A DNA stretch of 56,862 bases from UBA1672 sp050633325 (GTDB lineage: Bacteria; Pseudomonadota; Alphaproteobacteria; Micavibrionales; Micavibrionaceae): assembly GCA_050633325.1 (NCBI GenBank), contig JBOEGH010000019.1:1-56862 (forward strand). The letters run 5' to 3'. Below the pieces are notes generated by a model. The model had not been told where the DNA came from. It saw only the letters and a list, made by a program, of their open reading frames with translations, and made no database searches. A program made the translations under genes and the position numbers. Below are positions 37,514-45,889 of the stretch, piece by piece (position 1 is the stretch's first letter; each line of letters begins with the position of its first letter).

Positions 37514-38290
37514 CTAAACAAGGCGGCGAGTAATTGGTCCATCTGCGCGGCCATGTATGAATTGCTCAACATACTCATTACCGGAATGGTCAAGTTCATC
37601 AACTGTGCCTTTCCAGATAATTTTCCCGTTATAAATCATCGCAACATAATCCGCAATTTTTCTAACGCTTCCCATATCATGTGTAATAGAAAGTGCAGTT
37701 GCGCCCAGACCTTGTACTTGCTCAACAATCAAATCATTAATTACGTCCGCCATGATAGGATCAAGACCAGTCGTAGGTTCATCAAAAAAGATAATTTCCG
37801 GGCTTGCTGCCACCGCACGCGCTAAACCAACACGTTTTTGCATACCGCCTGATAACTCGGCCGGATATAAATTAGCAACATCAACCTTAAGGCCAACTGC
37901 TTTAATTTTCTCAATCGCAATTTCACGTGCATCACTCTTTGCCATACCTTGGCCATGAACAAGCCCAAATGCCACGTTCTCCCATATTTTAAGAGAATCA
38001 AATAACGCAGCACCCTGAAAGAGCATACCAAATTTTTTCATAAAATCTGCACGAACAGAAAGGTTACGTCCGACACTTTCCTGACCATCTATCATTATAG
38101 ATCCTGAGTCAGGTGCTAAAAGACCTAAAATACATTTAATCATCACAGATTTACCCGTACCGGACCCACCTATAACAACCAAAGACTTCCCCTCAGGCAC
38201 ACTTAAATCAAGGCTGTCCAATACCTTAACCTTACCAAAAGATTTAGTAACACCGTGCAAATCAATTTTAAATCGTTCTTCTTCACTCAT
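37514..38290 (-). CDS. mlaF: Phospholipid-transport ABC ATPase, MlaF-like
   Basis: A 258-residue cytoplasmic ATPase: Walker A VIGGSGTGKSVMIK, signature AELSGGMQKRVGLARA, Walker B EIIFFDEPTTGLDP, switch His in SITHDMGS. The sequence around FGKVKVLDSLDLSVPEGKS and the GMLFQGAALFDSLKIWENV segment are typical of the Ttg2A/MlaF subgroup that, with MlaE, moves phospholipids between the membranes to keep outer-membrane asymmetry. Overlaps the permease gene by 4 bp (ATGA). MlaD, MlaB and MlaC genes are not adjacent here. Confidence 0.9.
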   Translation of the reverse strand: MSEEERFKIDLHGVTKSFGKVKVLDSLDLSVPEGKSLVVIGGSGTGKSVMIKCILGLLAPDSGSIMIDGQESVGRNLSVRADFMKKFGMLFQGAALFDSLKIWENVAFGLVHGQGMAKSDAREIAIEKIKAVGLKVDVANLYPAELSGGMQKRVGLARAVAASPEIIFFDEPTTGLDPIMADVINDLIVEQVQGLGATALSITHDMGSVRKIADYVAMIYNGKIIWKGTVDELDHSGNEYVEQFIHGRADGPITRRLV

Positions 38291-39120
38291 GAGAAAAACA
38301 CCTGTGTTAGAAGATAATTAAAGATCAAAATCAGGATAGATGATGACACAACCGCATTTGTTGTTGCCGCGCCGACGCCTTGCGCACCGCGTGCAGAATT
38401 AAAACCGTGATAGCACCCCATAACCGCAACAATAAATCCGAATACGGCTGCTTTCAATATTCCTGACATAACATCCATATATTCCATTACATCCCATGCC
38501 TGCGTTAAAAATCCTGCCGGGCTAAAACCTAAGGAATATACAGACACCAAATATCCGCCGAATATACCAATAATATCGCCGATAAAAACCAAAACTGGCA
38601 ACATAAGCGTGGCAGCAATCAGGCGTGGAGCGATCAAATATTTAAACGGATTAACGGACAATGTTCGTAATGCGTCAATTTGCTCGGTAACCCGCATAGT
38701 TGCGATTTCAGCAGCAATAGCCGCACCAACACGACCTGCCACCATCAAACCAGCAAGAACCGGTGCTAATTCACGCGTTACAGATAGTACAACGACACCT
38801 GCGATTGCCCCTTCCGCATTAAATCGTGCAAAGCCAGTATAACTCTGTAACGCCAGAACCATGCCGGTAAATAACGTAGTCATACCAACAACCGGCAAAG
38901 AATAATATCCTATATCGATTAACTGTCGCAACAATTGCGATGGGAAAAATGGTGGAGTAAAGCAATGCTTTACACTGCGCCCTATAAAATCTGCTAAACG
39001 TCCTGTCGCGGCCAAAAAGCCAAGAACACCGCCACCAACAGACGCAAAGAAATCCAAAAAGAAGTCAAATATATTCCTTGATGAATCATCCGTAGAACTG
39101 TCTTTAGATTGCATTGTCAT
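38287..39120 (-). CDS. mlaE: Phospholipid-transport ABC permease, MlaE-like
   Basis: A roughly 277-residue inner-membrane permease of the MlaE/Ttg2B family with about five helices. The hallmark segments are ...LRQLIDIGYYSLPVVGMTTLFTGMVLALQ, the cytoplasmic-loop-helix region GRVGAAIAAEIATMRVTEQIDAL and IAPRLIAATLMLPVLVFIGD. A TTG at 39153 is also in frame but ATG 39120 (or ATG 39114) is more probable and gives a length nearer the family norm of about 260. It is the upstream gene of the mlaE-mlaF pair. Confidence 0.88.
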   Translation of the reverse strand: MTMQSKDSSTDDSSRNIFDFFLDFFASVGGGVLGFLAATGRLADFIGRSVKHCFTPPFFPSQLLRQLIDIGYYSLPVVGMTTLFTGMVLALQSYTGFARFNAEGAIAGVVVLSVTRELAPVLAGLMVAGRVGAAIAAEIATMRVTEQIDALRTLSVNPFKYLIAPRLIAATLMLPVLVFIGDIIGIFGGYLVSVYSLGFSPAGFLTQAWDVMEYMDVMSGILKAAVFGFIVAVMGCYHGFNSARGAQGVGAATTNAVVSSSILILIFNYLLTQVFFS

Positions 39121-39234
39121 TAATGTATTACTACCGTTTAAAATCTTATACAAGTAAACGGAAACACTAGATGAATTAAGCCCTTTAGTCTACACTCAAC
39201 TGTAAACTATTAATGGCAATCCACTGATTGATAA

Positions 39235-39900
39235 ATGGGCACACTTAAAAAAATACAACCACAAGAACTTGTATGCATGGATGAGTTTGCAACTTCGTAC
39301 AATTACCGCGTTGACCTTGCTTATGCTCAGGAAGGTAACCTACTTTTCAAAGAACGGATTTACCAAAAAAATGCAAAGTTATGGCTACACCAAATATTAG
39401 CTGAGGTTGTAAAAACGGCTGCCCAATACTGTTTTAATAATCATAATTTGAAGTTTGTGTTATATGACGGGTTAAGAACAACAGATGCGCAACAACAAAT
39501 GACAAAGACACAACGCGCATTAGATAATCCACATTGGCTAGAACCGCCGCGCCTACTTTCACCAGCAGGGTCAGGCGGACATCCACGTGGCATGGCAATT
39601 GATATTGGCCTAGAGACACTAGACGGTAAATTAATTGATATGGGAACAGAGTTTGATTACCTGTCCGAAAACCCAAAGCACAATCCCGCACATCGTGAAT
39701 TTACACATGATGAAAAAATAATCAACAACCGTAACAAACTAGATAATTCAATGATATATGCGGCCAAAACCTTAAAGACACCACTATACCTTCTGCCCGA
39801 AGAATGGTGGGACTTCCGACTCCCACACGATATATACTCGCAATATGAACCAATATCAGAAAGTGATATACCGCAAGATATGAGGTTACTTGATATATGA
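39235..39900 (+). CDS. D-alanyl-D-alanine dipeptidase, VanX/DdpX family
   Basis: A 221-residue zinc dipeptidase (peptidase family M15D) with no signal peptide, so probably cytoplasmic. The substrate-binding Arg is in LYDGLRTTDA (Arg81), zinc ligands His116 and Asp123 are in SGGHPRGMAIDIG and the catalytic Glu190 lies in PEEWWDFRLP. The third zinc ligand, a His in the usual EWWH motif, is an Asp here (Asp193). This may be tolerated, since Asp also binds zinc, or it may mark altered activity. The C-terminus overlaps the convergent alanine racemase gene by 15 bp, pairing opposing steps in D-Ala metabolism. Confidence 0.83.
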   Translation: MGTLKKIQPQELVCMDEFATSYNYRVDLAYAQEGNLLFKERIYQKNAKLWLHQILAEVVKTAAQYCFNNHNLKFVLYDGLRTTDAQQQMTKTQRALDNPHWLEPPRLLSPAGSGGHPRGMAIDIGLETLDGKLIDMGTEFDYLSENPKHNPAHREFTHDEKIINNRNKLDNSMIYAAKTLKTPLYLLPEEWWDFRLPHDIYSQYEPISESDIPQDMRLLDI

Positions 39901-40974
39901 TCTATTATACCTACTACCTAAAGAGGTTATAATTTCATAAGGTATTGTACCGGAAGATACAGCCAAGTCATTAATGCTTTGATTTTCACCAATAACTTCA
40001 ACCATACCACCTATATCAGGATATTTTCCTTGAGGAACATTGGACAAATCACAAACCAATAAATCCATTGAAACACGCCCACATATAGGCAATTCATACC
40101 CCTGCCAATACAATGATCCACCGAACATAGATCTAAGAAGACCATCCGCATACCCAACTGATATTACCGCGACATGACCATCGCTGCTAAACGTATGTGT
40201 TTCGTTATATCCAACAGTCTCACCCTTTTTCACGCTGTGAATTTGCAAAATCGGGGCATTCAAAGATACAACAGGTGAAATAACGCTTTGCATTTCGCTA
40301 TTAACACAACCACCATAAAGCGCTATACCCGGGCGAACCACGTCCAAATGATAATCTTGTGATAAAAACAAACCTGCAGAATTACACAATGATTTCTTAA
40401 CACCCGTAAAAGAGGGGAATATATATTTAAACCGCTCATACTGAATTGAGTTTAGTGGGTTTTGCATTTCCTCCGATGAAGAAAAGTGACTGATTATAAG
40501 TTGCAAATCAATACCGTCCATCAGCGACATATCTTCACATAAAAGTTTTGCATCATCGCTAACTACACCAAGCCTATTCATCCCAGTATCAAAATGAATA
40601 ATCGCAGGCAATGGTGTTCCAGTTTCTACAGCGAAATTTCTATATAGTTCAATTTCAAAAAGAGAATTCAAAACAGGAATTAAATTATATTCAATATAAA
40701 CATCACGCGCACGATTGACAAATCCGTTAAACACGCAAACATTCGCAAGCGGGGCAACATTGCGCACTGCAATAGCTTCGTCCAATGTAGCGACGAAAAA
40801 AGTGCGCGCACCTGCCCTAAATAACGCAGGCACAACTTCACAAACGCCAAGACCATAAGCATTAGCCTTAACCGCAGCAGCAGTTTCACATGATGATGCA
40901 CTCATGGCATCTAAACTATTGTAATTACGCGCTAATGCAGCAAGATTAATAATAAGTTCGCCACTAATTGCCAT
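39886..40974 (-). CDS. alr: Alanine racemase
   Basis: A 362-residue PLP enzyme making D-alanine for peptidoglycan. The Schiff-base Lys is in AAVKANAYGLG (residues about 32-42); DTGMNRLG, PGIALYG and the C-terminal catalytic Tyr region (ETHTFSSDGHVAVISVGYADG) with GRVSMDLLVCDL are all present. The N-terminal barrel plus C-terminal beta domain account for the length. It is 8 bp downstream of dnaB in the dnaB-alr order common in Proteobacteria. Confidence 0.95.
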   Translation of the reverse strand: MAISGELIINLAALARNYNSLDAMSASSCETAAAVKANAYGLGVCEVVPALFRAGARTFFVATLDEAIAVRNVAPLANVCVFNGFVNRARDVYIEYNLIPVLNSLFEIELYRNFAVETGTPLPAIIHFDTGMNRLGVVSDDAKLLCEDMSLMDGIDLQLIISHFSSSEEMQNPLNSIQYERFKYIFPSFTGVKKSLCNSAGLFLSQDYHLDVVRPGIALYGGCVNSEMQSVISPVVSLNAPILQIHSVKKGETVGYNETHTFSSDGHVAVISVGYADGLLRSMFGGSLYWQGYELPICGRVSMDLLVCDLSNVPQGKYPDIGGMVEVIGENQSINDLAVSSGTIPYEIITSLGSRYNRSYIK

Positions 40975-40982
40975 AACAAATC

Positions 40983-42476
40983 CTAGAACTGACTATCGTG
41001 AACCTCATCAAGGTCACTAAAGCGTGTAACATGGCCATCAAAATGCATCTTCACCGTTCCGATAGGACCATGACGAGCCTTAGCAATAATACACTCGCCT
41101 ATGTTAAGGGCGCGTTCACAGCTTTCTTGCCATTGCATGTGTTTATCAGAACCTGGCTCAGGCTCCGCGCGATGCAGGTAATATTCTTCACGATAAACAA
41201 ACATAACCACATCTGCATCCTGCTCAATCGAACCTGACTCACGAAGATCAGATAACATTGGACGCTTATCTTCACGTTGCTCAACCGCACGCGATAACTG
41301 AGACAGCGCAAGAACAGGAATATTAAGCTCCTTCGCAATAGCCTTCAAGCCACGGGTAATTTCTGATACTTCTTGCACACGATTAGACTCACTTTGCCTA
41401 GATCCCGTTCCACGTAAAAGTTGCAAATAATCAATAATAAGAAAATCCAAACCATGCTGACGCTTCAACCGTCTTGCACGTGTACGAACAGCACCAATAG
41501 TCAAGGCAGGAGTATCATCAATATGAAGCGGTACTTGAGAAAGCTCTTGCGAGGCTTTCACAAATTTCTGAAAATCATCTTGCTTGATATCGCCCTGCTT
41601 AATCGCATGGCCTGATATACTTGCACAATCGGACAAAATACGTGTTGCCAGTTGATCCGATGACATCTCCAAAGAGAAAAAGCCAACACGCGCCCCCTCT
41701 TTTCCGCCTGTTTGTGCAAATCGTCGTGCAGTGTTAAACGCAATGTTAGTAGCCAAAGCCGTTTTACCCATTGATGGACGACCAGCAAGAATAAGAAGAT
41801 CAGATGGATGCAAACCACCTAGCTGTTTGTCCATATCTCTAAGTCCAGTAGTCTTACCGGTAACATGACCTTGTGTTTTAAATGCTTTTTCAGCAATTTC
41901 GATAGAAACCAGAACAGAATCACGAAGAGAGGTAAAACCACCCTGAACTTCCCCGCTTTCTGCCAGAGAGAACAGCTTTGATTCGGCCATTTCTATTGTT
42001 TCATTCGCACCACTATCAAGGGTATGCTCATGCGCTTCGTTCACTATATCCTCGCCAAGACCAACCAACTCACGGCGCATAAATAATTCATATATAGTTT
42101 GCGCATAATCACGCGCATTAATCACACTTATGATACTACCGGCAAGATCAGCAAGATATCCGGCACCACCTAAATCGGCAAGATCTCCGTCCTTCTCAAA
42201 ATAACCCTTAAGAGTTACAGGGGAAGCCGTTTGGCCACGGTCAACAAATTGTGATATTGCTGTAAATATTCGCTGATGAACCGGCATGTAAAAATGCTCA
42301 GGGTCAATCAAATCGCCTATTTTTTCATAGGCACGGTTATCAACCAACAGCGCACCTAGAAGACCTTGCTCAGCCTCTAAATTATGGGGTAAAACCCGAT
42401 AATGCGGATTATCGGATTGCTCATCTGCGGGAATTTGAGATCCCGATATGTCTTGAAATGATATATCTGTGTTCAT
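40983..42476 (-). CDS. dnaB: Replicative DNA helicase
   Basis: A 497-residue hexameric 5'-3' helicase. N-terminal domain from about residue 26 (HNLEAEQGLLGALLVDN), linker, then the RecA-like domain with Walker A AGRPSMGKTA (about residue 230), DYLQLL in the Walker B region and the downstream LSQLSRAVEQREDKRPMLSDLRESGSIEQDAD signature (shown in part only). Length is slightly above the E. coli enzyme (471) owing to the N-terminal tail. It is followed by alr and preceded by rplI, the usual arrangement. No intein is present. Confidence 0.97.
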   Translation of the reverse strand: MNTDISFQDISGSQIPADEQSDNPHYRVLPHNLEAEQGLLGALLVDNRAYEKIGDLIDPEHFYMPVHQRIFTAISQFVDRGQTASPVTLKGYFEKDGDLADLGGAGYLADLAGSIISVINARDYAQTIYELFMRRELVGLGEDIVNEAHEHTLDSGANETIEMAESKLFSLAESGEVQGGFTSLRDSVLVSIEIAEKAFKTQGHVTGKTTGLRDMDKQLGGLHPSDLLILAGRPSMGKTALATNIAFNTARRFAQTGGKEGARVGFFSLEMSSDQLATRILSDCASISGHAIKQGDIKQDDFQKFVKASQELSQVPLHIDDTPALTIGAVRTRARRLKRQHGLDFLIIDYLQLLRGTGSRQSESNRVQEVSEITRGLKAIAKELNIPVLALSQLSRAVEQREDKRPMLSDLRESGSIEQDADVVMFVYREEYYLHRAEPEPGSDKHMQWQESCERALNIGECIIAKARHGPIGTVKMHFDGHVTRFSDLDEVHDSQF

Positions 42477-42560
42477 AAAAGAAAACTAGCAAATACACTT
42501 GGCATTCGCTAGCTTTTAATAATTTTAATCTGTGAATATCGGGGGTATTAATTCCCTCAA

Positions 42561-43166
42561 TTATTCTGCTGCAGCTTCTTCCGTTGCTTCTTCAGAATTA
42601 GTATCGTCTTCGGATACTTCTTCTTCCGCTTCTTCTGCTGGCTCTTCTTCATAAGTATTAGCATCAGCGATCAAAGCACGACCAGTGCGGTCTTGAATTT
42701 CAGCTTCTTCAGGTGAACGTGCAATATTTACGATCACTTCTACTGATACTTCAGGGTGTAAAACCACAGTAACAGGAATCAGACCAATCATTTTGATATT
42801 CTGATTCAAACGAACCATATTCTTAGCGATTGTTTCCTTAGTAGTTTCTGAAACAGCAGACGCAATATCGTTTGCATTAACAGAACCGAAAAGCTGACCG
42901 GATTCAGATGCTTGGCGGATAAGAGGAGCTTTAACACCCTCAATCTTTTTCGCCAATGCTTCAGCTTCTTTTTGCTTCTTAGCGCTATCCGCTTCCAAAG
43001 ATTTCTTCTGAGCTTCAAAATATGCAAGATTAGATTTGCTAGCACGTAGAGCTTTCTTCTGTGGAAGAAGGTAATTACGAGCAAAACCAGGTTTCACATT
43101 AACGACGTCGCCCATAGAGCCTAGTTTTTCAACACGCTCAAGTAGGATAACTTGTGTAGATGACAT
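42561..43166 (-). CDS. rplI: 50S ribosomal protein L9
   Basis: A 201-residue L9. The N-terminal domain (MSSTQVILLERVEKLGSMGD, then VKPGFARNYLLPQKKAL) and the long connecting helix are clear; the C-terminal domain ends near residue 150 and is followed by about 45 residues of almost only Glu, Ala and Ser. Such acidic tails are common in alphaproteobacterial L9. It is the last ribosomal gene of the rpsF-rpsR-rplI operon. Confidence 0.97.
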   Translation of the reverse strand: MSSTQVILLERVEKLGSMGDVVNVKPGFARNYLLPQKKALRASKSNLAYFEAQKKSLEADSAKKQKEAEALAKKIEGVKAPLIRQASESGQLFGSVNANDIASAVSETTKETIAKNMVRLNQNIKMIGLIPVTVVLHPEVSVEVIVNIARSPEEAEIQDRTGRALIADANTYEEEPAEEAEEEVSEDDTNSEEATEEAAAE

Positions 43167-43187
43167 TATATTTCTCCTAGTTTCAAA

Positions 43188-43466
43188 TTAACGACGCGTT
43201 TGTGGACGCTGGTCGCCTTCATATTGAAGGTAAGGTAACAAACCCATGAAACGCGCACGTTTAATTGCTTTTGCAAGTTCACGTTGCTTCTTTTGGGACA
43301 CGGCAGTGATACGGCTTGGAATAATTTTTCCACGCTCAGAAATATAACGACTTAATAGACGTGTATTTTTCCAATCAATTTCCGGAGCATTCGGACCTGT
43401 AAATGGACAAGTCTTTTTACGGCGGAAAAACGGACGTTTTACTGTTGGGGCATCAGATGCACTCAT
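43188..43466 (-). CDS. rpsR: 30S ribosomal protein S18
   Basis: A 92-residue S18 with the family core CPFTGPNAPEIDWKNTRLLS, RGKIIPSRITAVSQKKQREL and the terminal AIKRARFMGLLPY. The basic N-terminus (RPFFRRKKTCP) is typical. Its ATG shares one base with the rpsF stop region, with almost no gap, as usual for coupled S6 and S18 synthesis, which bind each other in the small subunit. Confidence 0.97.
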   Translation of the reverse strand: MSASDAPTVKRPFFRRKKTCPFTGPNAPEIDWKNTRLLSRYISERGKIIPSRITAVSQKKQRELAKAIKRARFMGLLPYLQYEGDQRPQTRR

Positions 43467-43858
43467 TATGCAGCCTCCTCTTTCTTATAATTAGATTTTT
43501 TATCATCTCTGGCAGGTTTTTTATCGTCATCACGACCACCTTTATCCATCACACATGATGGGCCTTCAGACAATTTGTCTTCACGTATAACTTGATGGCG
43601 AAGAAGGTCTTCGTTCAAACGCATTAGACGCTCCATCTCATGCAAAGCTGCTGGCTCTGTATCAAGCTCAATAAGAACATAATGTCCTTTACGGCTTTTA
43701 TTCATACGATAAGCAAAATTCTTTAGTCCCCAAAATTCAGTTTTATGGACTTTTCCGTTTGCGTCTGTAATAACTTTTGAAAAATTCGCTGTCATATCTT
43801 TGACTTGCGTATCTGTCAGGTCTTGTCGTGCAATAAACACAACTTCATAATAAGGCAT
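43466..43858 (-). CDS. rpsF: 30S ribosomal protein S6
   Basis: A 130-residue S6: YYEVVFIARQDLTDTQV at the start, the VHKTEFWGLKNFAYRMNKSR region and a charged Lys/Asp/Glu tail (about residues 105-130) of the sort seen in Proteobacteria. First gene of the rpsF-rpsR-rplI group; a promoter and structured leader lie in 43859-43986. Confidence 0.96.
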   Translation of the reverse strand: MPYYEVVFIARQDLTDTQVKDMTANFSKVITDANGKVHKTEFWGLKNFAYRMNKSRKGHYVLIELDTEPAALHEMERLMRLNEDLLRHQVIREDKLSEGPSCVMDKGGRDDDKKPARDDKKSNYKKEEAA

Positions 43859-43879
43859 GTTATCTCCTCTAGGGTTAGC

Positions 43880-43958
43880 GCTGTATCTAAGGGATATCCT
43901 AATTTTACAGCATAGCTGATGGGCCTTACCACCAGCGAGGTTATATTTAAGTTGCTGG
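43880..43958 (-). promoter_or_regulatory. Structured leader of rpsF
   Basis: Between the predicted promoter and the rpsF start the minus-strand leader can form two hairpins: CCAGC/GCTGG arms at plus-strand 43932-43936 and 43954-43958, and GCTGTA/TACAGC arms at 43880-43885 and 43906-43911 with a GGATATCC core. In many bacteria the rpsF leader binds the S6:S18 complex for autogenous repression; this is the obvious candidate, but I did not verify the conserved bulge nucleotides. Confidence 0.35.
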
Positions 43959-43986
43959 ACTATAGCGAAATTAAGGGTTTACGCAA
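43959..43986 (-). promoter_or_regulatory. Putative promoter of rpsF-rpsR-rplI
   Basis: On the minus strand TTGCGT (plus 43981-43986) and TATAGT (plus 43959-43964) stand 16 bp apart, giving a leader of roughly 95 nt before the rpsF ATG. Both boxes are good sigma70-type matches and no better candidate lies closer to the gene. Confidence 0.5.
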
Positions 43987-44067
43987 GTTTTTTCTTACAG
44001 ACTCCTTAAAATACGGGACATTTACAGGCAATTACCCCTATTAACTCTATCAAATCACTATTTTGTG

Positions 44068-44095
44068 TTGACAAAATCAACGCATTACATAGTCT
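44068..44095 (+). promoter_or_regulatory. Putative fabD promoter
   Basis: A perfect -35 TTGACA lies at 44068-44073. At the expected 16 bp distance the best -10 is TAGTCT (44090-44095), which is weak. Start codon 44133 would then follow a leader of about 30 nt. Medium-low support, but it is the only TTGACA in the fabD-rpsF gap. Confidence 0.35.
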
Positions 44096-44132
44096 CGGGC
44101 CACAAATAATTTTAATTTTATTGAGGTATAAT

Positions 44133-45080
44133 ATGGCACGTTCATTCGTATTTCCGGGACAGGGATCACAATTTATAGGTATGGGAAAAGACCTTGCCGA
44201 CAATTTCATTGAAGCACGTGAAGTCTTTCAAGAAGTAGATGACGCCCTATCTCAAGACCTAAGCAAAATGATGTTTGACGGTAATGAGAGCGACCTTAAT
44301 CTTACGGAGAACACTCAACCGGCATTAATGGCGGTATCCATGGCCGTTATAAAGATCTTGGAAAAACAAGGTAATATCTCACCGAAAGATCACTGTGCAT
44401 TTGTTGCGGGTCATTCTCTTGGGGAATATCCTGCACTTACATCTGCCGGTGTGATTTCTTTATCAGACACTGCGCGCCTACTGAAACTACGTGGTACATC
44501 TATGCAAGATGCTGTACCAGTTGGTGTCGGTTCTATGGCCGCAATATTGGGTTTAGATTTTGAAACCGTAGAACAAATAGCGCAAGAAGCGGCAGACGGA
44601 CAAATTTGCGCAGCCGCTAATGATAACTCTGAAGGTCAAGTGGTAGTTAGCGGACATAAAGAAGCTGTAGAACGTGCAGTCGCATTAGCAACCGAAAAAG
44701 GCGCCCGCAAGGCCGTAATATTAGCAGTAAGCGCACCGTTCCACTGTGCATTAATGGCACCCGCGGCAGAAGTTATGGCACCCGCCCTTGCAGACACAAA
44801 GTTCCACACACCCGCTATACCAGTTGTGGCAAATGTAACGGCATCAGCGGAAAGTGATCCGGAAGTTTCAAAGAAGCTTTTGATTGAACAAATAACCGGC
44901 ACAGTGCGTTGGCGCGAATCTGTCCTGTTCATGCGTGATCAGGGCGTTGACCAGATGGTTGAGCTTGGCGCAGGTAAGGTACTCAGCGGATTAGCAAGAC
45001 GTATAGACAGGTCAATTTCTTGTGAAAGTATCGGAACTACCGAACAAATCGAAGCCTTCATTGAAAAAATTAACAACTAA
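44133..45080 (+). CDS. fabD: Malonyl-CoA:ACP transacylase
   Basis: A 315-residue enzyme loading malonate on acyl carrier protein for fatty acid synthesis. ATG 44133 is chosen over the in-frame TTG 44121 because GAGG stands six bases upstream. Landmarks: FVFPGQGSQFIGMG at the start, the nucleophile Ser in AGHSLGEYPAL, the conserved Arg in LLKLRGTSMQ, and the catalytic His in VSAPFHCALM. fabG follows 1.7 kb downstream on the same strand, interrupted by two unknown minus-strand genes; acpP and fabF are not in the window. Confidence 0.95.
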   Translation: MARSFVFPGQGSQFIGMGKDLADNFIEAREVFQEVDDALSQDLSKMMFDGNESDLNLTENTQPALMAVSMAVIKILEKQGNISPKDHCAFVAGHSLGEYPALTSAGVISLSDTARLLKLRGTSMQDAVPVGVGSMAAILGLDFETVEQIAQEAADGQICAAANDNSEGQVVVSGHKEAVERAVALATEKGARKAVILAVSAPFHCALMAPAAEVMAPALADTKFHTPAIPVVANVTASAESDPEVSKKLLIEQITGTVRWRESVLFMRDQGVDQMVELGAGKVLSGLARRIDRSISCESIGTTEQIEAFIEKINN

Positions 45081-45098
45081 GGCCTTTAGCAAATAAAT

Positions 45099-45135
45099 CA
45101 GCAGGGCATATTTAAGCAAATATTTTGTCCTGCTG
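45099..45135 (-). terminator. Hairpin at the fabD / unknown-gene convergent junction
   Basis: Arms CAGCAGG (45099-45105) and CCTGCTG (45129-45135) enclose a second stem ATATTT/AAATAT. The structure covers the stop codon of the minus-strand gene ending at 45112 and is followed on that strand by ATTTATTTG. It could end transcription of that gene; the T-run is poor, so this is tentative. Confidence 0.35.
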
Positions 45136-45660
45136 GCTATCAGTCACGTCCTTATCAAAGCCATCTAACGTCCATGAGCTAGCTTTAGCCATGTCGACCA
45201 AACTTGCAACCCTATCTATCGCATCTGCTATATCTGGATAATGCATATATTCACGATATATCGACGCACCATCACGTAACATATCAGTTAGATTTGACAA
45301 ATTATACATATCGTCAAAATCAACTACAACATACTGAGATTTGCCGCGGAAATCGCTCATGCTTTCTGATAATCCTTGTAGAGATGCAAGCAAGTTAACC
45401 CGACCATTTTTTAACTTTGAATCTTGCGTCGTGTGTATGGCATGCGCCTCAACGCACATTTGACGCAACTCATCTAGCAGAGCACTGATTTCGATATCAC
45501 GATCCCTACACGCGCCATACTTTAGATATACATCCCTAATCGGAGAGAATATCCGCTTAAATGTCATTACATCAACAGAAAGAGGCGTAATATCCTTCTC
45601 TATCGGCTTATTTTGCGCCGCTAAATAAAAATTACGTCTTATTTCCAAAAATGACTGCAT
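45112..45660 (-). CDS. Unknown protein, tandem paralogue A
   Basis: A 182-residue soluble, largely helical protein with no signal peptide. It is clearly homologous to the neighbour at 45890-46516: shared segments are VDVMTFKRIFSPIRDV versus VDLVTFNQILKPIDDV, DELRQMCVEAHAIHT versus RELRQMCQDAQAGHT, and VDFDDMYNLSNLTDMLRD versus VDFDDLYALPELTDVIRG, then IYREY. I recognise no family. The shared Cys in ELRQMC and conserved Asp pair in VDFDD are the most invariant points. This copy lacks the long acidic tail of the other. Confidence 0.65.
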   Translation of the reverse strand: MQSFLEIRRNFYLAAQNKPIEKDITPLSVDVMTFKRIFSPIRDVYLKYGACRDRDIEISALLDELRQMCVEAHAIHTTQDSKLKNGRVNLLASLQGLSESMSDFRGKSQYVVVDFDDMYNLSNLTDMLRDGASIYREYMHYPDIADAIDRVASLVDMAKASSWTLDGFDKDVTDSQQDKIFA

Positions 45661-45889
45661 TTATATCAATCTTTCTTCCTATTTATCGAATAGAGTTTCA
45701 TAAACGATATATAAGGTTACCCAGCTTTATGATTTACCGTTACAAAAACCGCAGGGAACATTACCCCCTAAAGGATTTTGGCATCATAACTTATGGGGTT
45801 AATATAAATGACAAAGGTTAACAAAATATGTTTTCTGTAAAATAAAAACATTCGCACGAGTACATATCATATTTAAAGATTATTAAAAG

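Noticed and set aside
45661..45889. Possible small genes or an operator in the gap between the two paralogues
   Set aside because: Only short, weak ORFs and an imperfect ATTACCCC/GGGGTTAAT repeat; nothing stands out.
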